NCBI GenBank assembly: GCA_036004365.1
Contig: DASYRN010000246.1
Coordinates: 1-21,648 of the forward strand
Source of the DNA: DP-36 sp036004365
GTDB lineage: Bacteria; Desulfobacterota; Binatia; UBA9968
Length of the DNA: 21,648 nucleotides
Direction: 5' to 3'
The notes below the pieces were generated by a model that searched no databases, had not been told where the DNA came from, and saw only the letters and a program-made list of their open reading frames with translations. Shown here piece after piece: positions 21,115 through 21,648 of the stretch (positions are counted from its first letter, which is position 1; the number at the start of each line of letters is the position of its first letter). Both the position numbers and the translations under genes were made by a program.

Positions 21115-21648
21115 ATGAAGATTGAGAGAATTGAGACAATTCCTATTAGGCTGCCGACTCGGAGGGAACATCAGTGGGCGAGTCTCACGACCCCAATCGG
21201 AGTCTATGTGATCCTTAAGTTGGAGACGGATGGGGGACAGGTGGGTTTCGGCGAGGCTCCGGTGCTGAAGGATTGGGGCGGTGACCATATGAGGTACTAC
21301 GGCGAGACTCCGCAAACGACGGTTCATGTCATCAACGATATCCTTGCCCCAGTCTTGATCGGGCAGGACCCGGGCAGTTTTGAAGCCATTCACATGCTGA
21401 TGGATAGAGCGATCAAGGGGTATCCTTACGCCAAAGCGGCTATGGATATGGCGCTCTACGACGTCGTCGGCAAGGCGTATCGACTGCCCGCGTATGATTT
21501 CCTGGGTGGATGTTATCGAAAGCGGATAACCATCTCTCACAGCATCGGCTTGATGGAGGTTTCTAAAGCCGTGGAGGAAGCAGTCCAGGTGAAAGCCGAG
21601 GGGATTAAAGCCATCAAGCTTAAAGGAGGAGTAGAGCCCAAGAGAGAC
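21115..21648 (+). CDS. Mandelate racemase/muconate lactonizing-type enolase superfamily protein, 3' end missing
   Basis: The first 178 residues are present, and the gene runs off the right edge in frame. The N-terminal capping domain (MKIERIETIPIRLP ... GFGEAPVL) and the helix AAMDMALYDVVGK are characteristic of the family. The barrel begins with SIGLMEV. KLK at 168-170 in GIKAIKLKGG is the KxK motif whose second lysine is the catalytic base in the muconate lactonizing enzyme subgroup; the acidic metal ligands lie beyond the edge. Usual length is about 370 residues, so about half is missing. Members abstract the proton alpha to a carboxylate (cycloisomerases, racemases, dipeptide epimerases, acid sugar dehydratases); the exact reaction cannot be told. 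It starts six bases after the M24 gene with no strong Shine-Dalgarno, probably coupled to it. Confidence 0.88.
   Translation, partial: MKIERIETIPIRLPTRREHQWASLTTPIGVYVILKLETDGGQVGFGEAPVLKDWGGDHMRYYGETPQTTVHVINDILAPVLIGQDPGSFEAIHMLMDRAIKGYPYAKAAMDMALYDVVGKAYRLPAYDFLGGCYRKRITISHSIGLMEVSKAVEEAVQVKAEGIKAIKLKGGVEPKRD

Overview
This window looks like a chromosomal contig from an uncultured or little-studied Gram-negative, moderately high-GC bacterium. Supporting signs are dense ATGA gene overlaps, strong Shine-Dalgarno sites, very long multidomain histidine kinases, REP-like CTCACCC...CTCTCCC palindromes, and a creatinase-like M24 hydrolase beside an enolase-superfamily enzyme. Deltaproteobacteria-like, NC10, Rokubacteria, Binatota or Acidobacteria-type lineages would all fit. 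The sequence alone does not fix the taxon. No rRNA, tRNA, CRISPR, transposase or phage gene was seen, and no stretch over 300 bases lacks a gene.

Positions 173-16697 (+ strand) hold a run of six signal-transduction genes with gaps of at most 74 bases and two ATGA overlaps. Five encode histidine kinases with nearly the same C-terminal transmitter core (HEFNNPLG H-box) behind different front ends: GAF; MEDS-PAS; CheB-CheR-PAS-PAS-PAS; REC-PAS; and membrane MASE1-PAS. The sixth (7439-12862) is a soluble 1807-residue hybrid kinase with eight near-identical 92-residue HAMP repeats, a GAF domain, a different transmitter (HELRTPLN) and three receiver domains. No DNA-binding response regulator, HPt protein, chemoreceptor, CheA or CheW lies in the window. 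The run therefore looks like a multi-input sensory array whose only visible phospho-acceptors are the three receivers of the hybrid and the N-terminal receiver of the next gene.

Three of the five sister kinases carry a REP-like palindrome translated in frame at the same place in the ATPase domain. Blocks of near-identical DNA between kinases 1 and 2, and between 5 and 6, point to duplication with later gene conversion.

Positions 16715-19802 (- strand) hold a second unit read toward the kinase run: a MoxR/RavA-type AAA+ ATPase, a ViaA-type VWA protein with an intact MIDAS motif, and a small lipoprotein with a fibronectin-III-like domain. The ATPase is short and appears to lack the LARA domain of E. 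coli RavA.

A 187-base divergent intergenic region with a possible promoter and a perfect 8-bp inverted repeat leads into 19990-21648 (+ strand). This holds an M24 (creatinase/prolidase fold) hydrolase that has lost three of the five canonical metal ligands, followed 6 bases later by an enolase-superfamily (mandelate racemase/muconate lactonizing) gene cut by the right edge. These two look like a small catabolic unit unrelated to the kinases. A short minus-strand reading frame with a Shine-Dalgarno site may leave the left edge.
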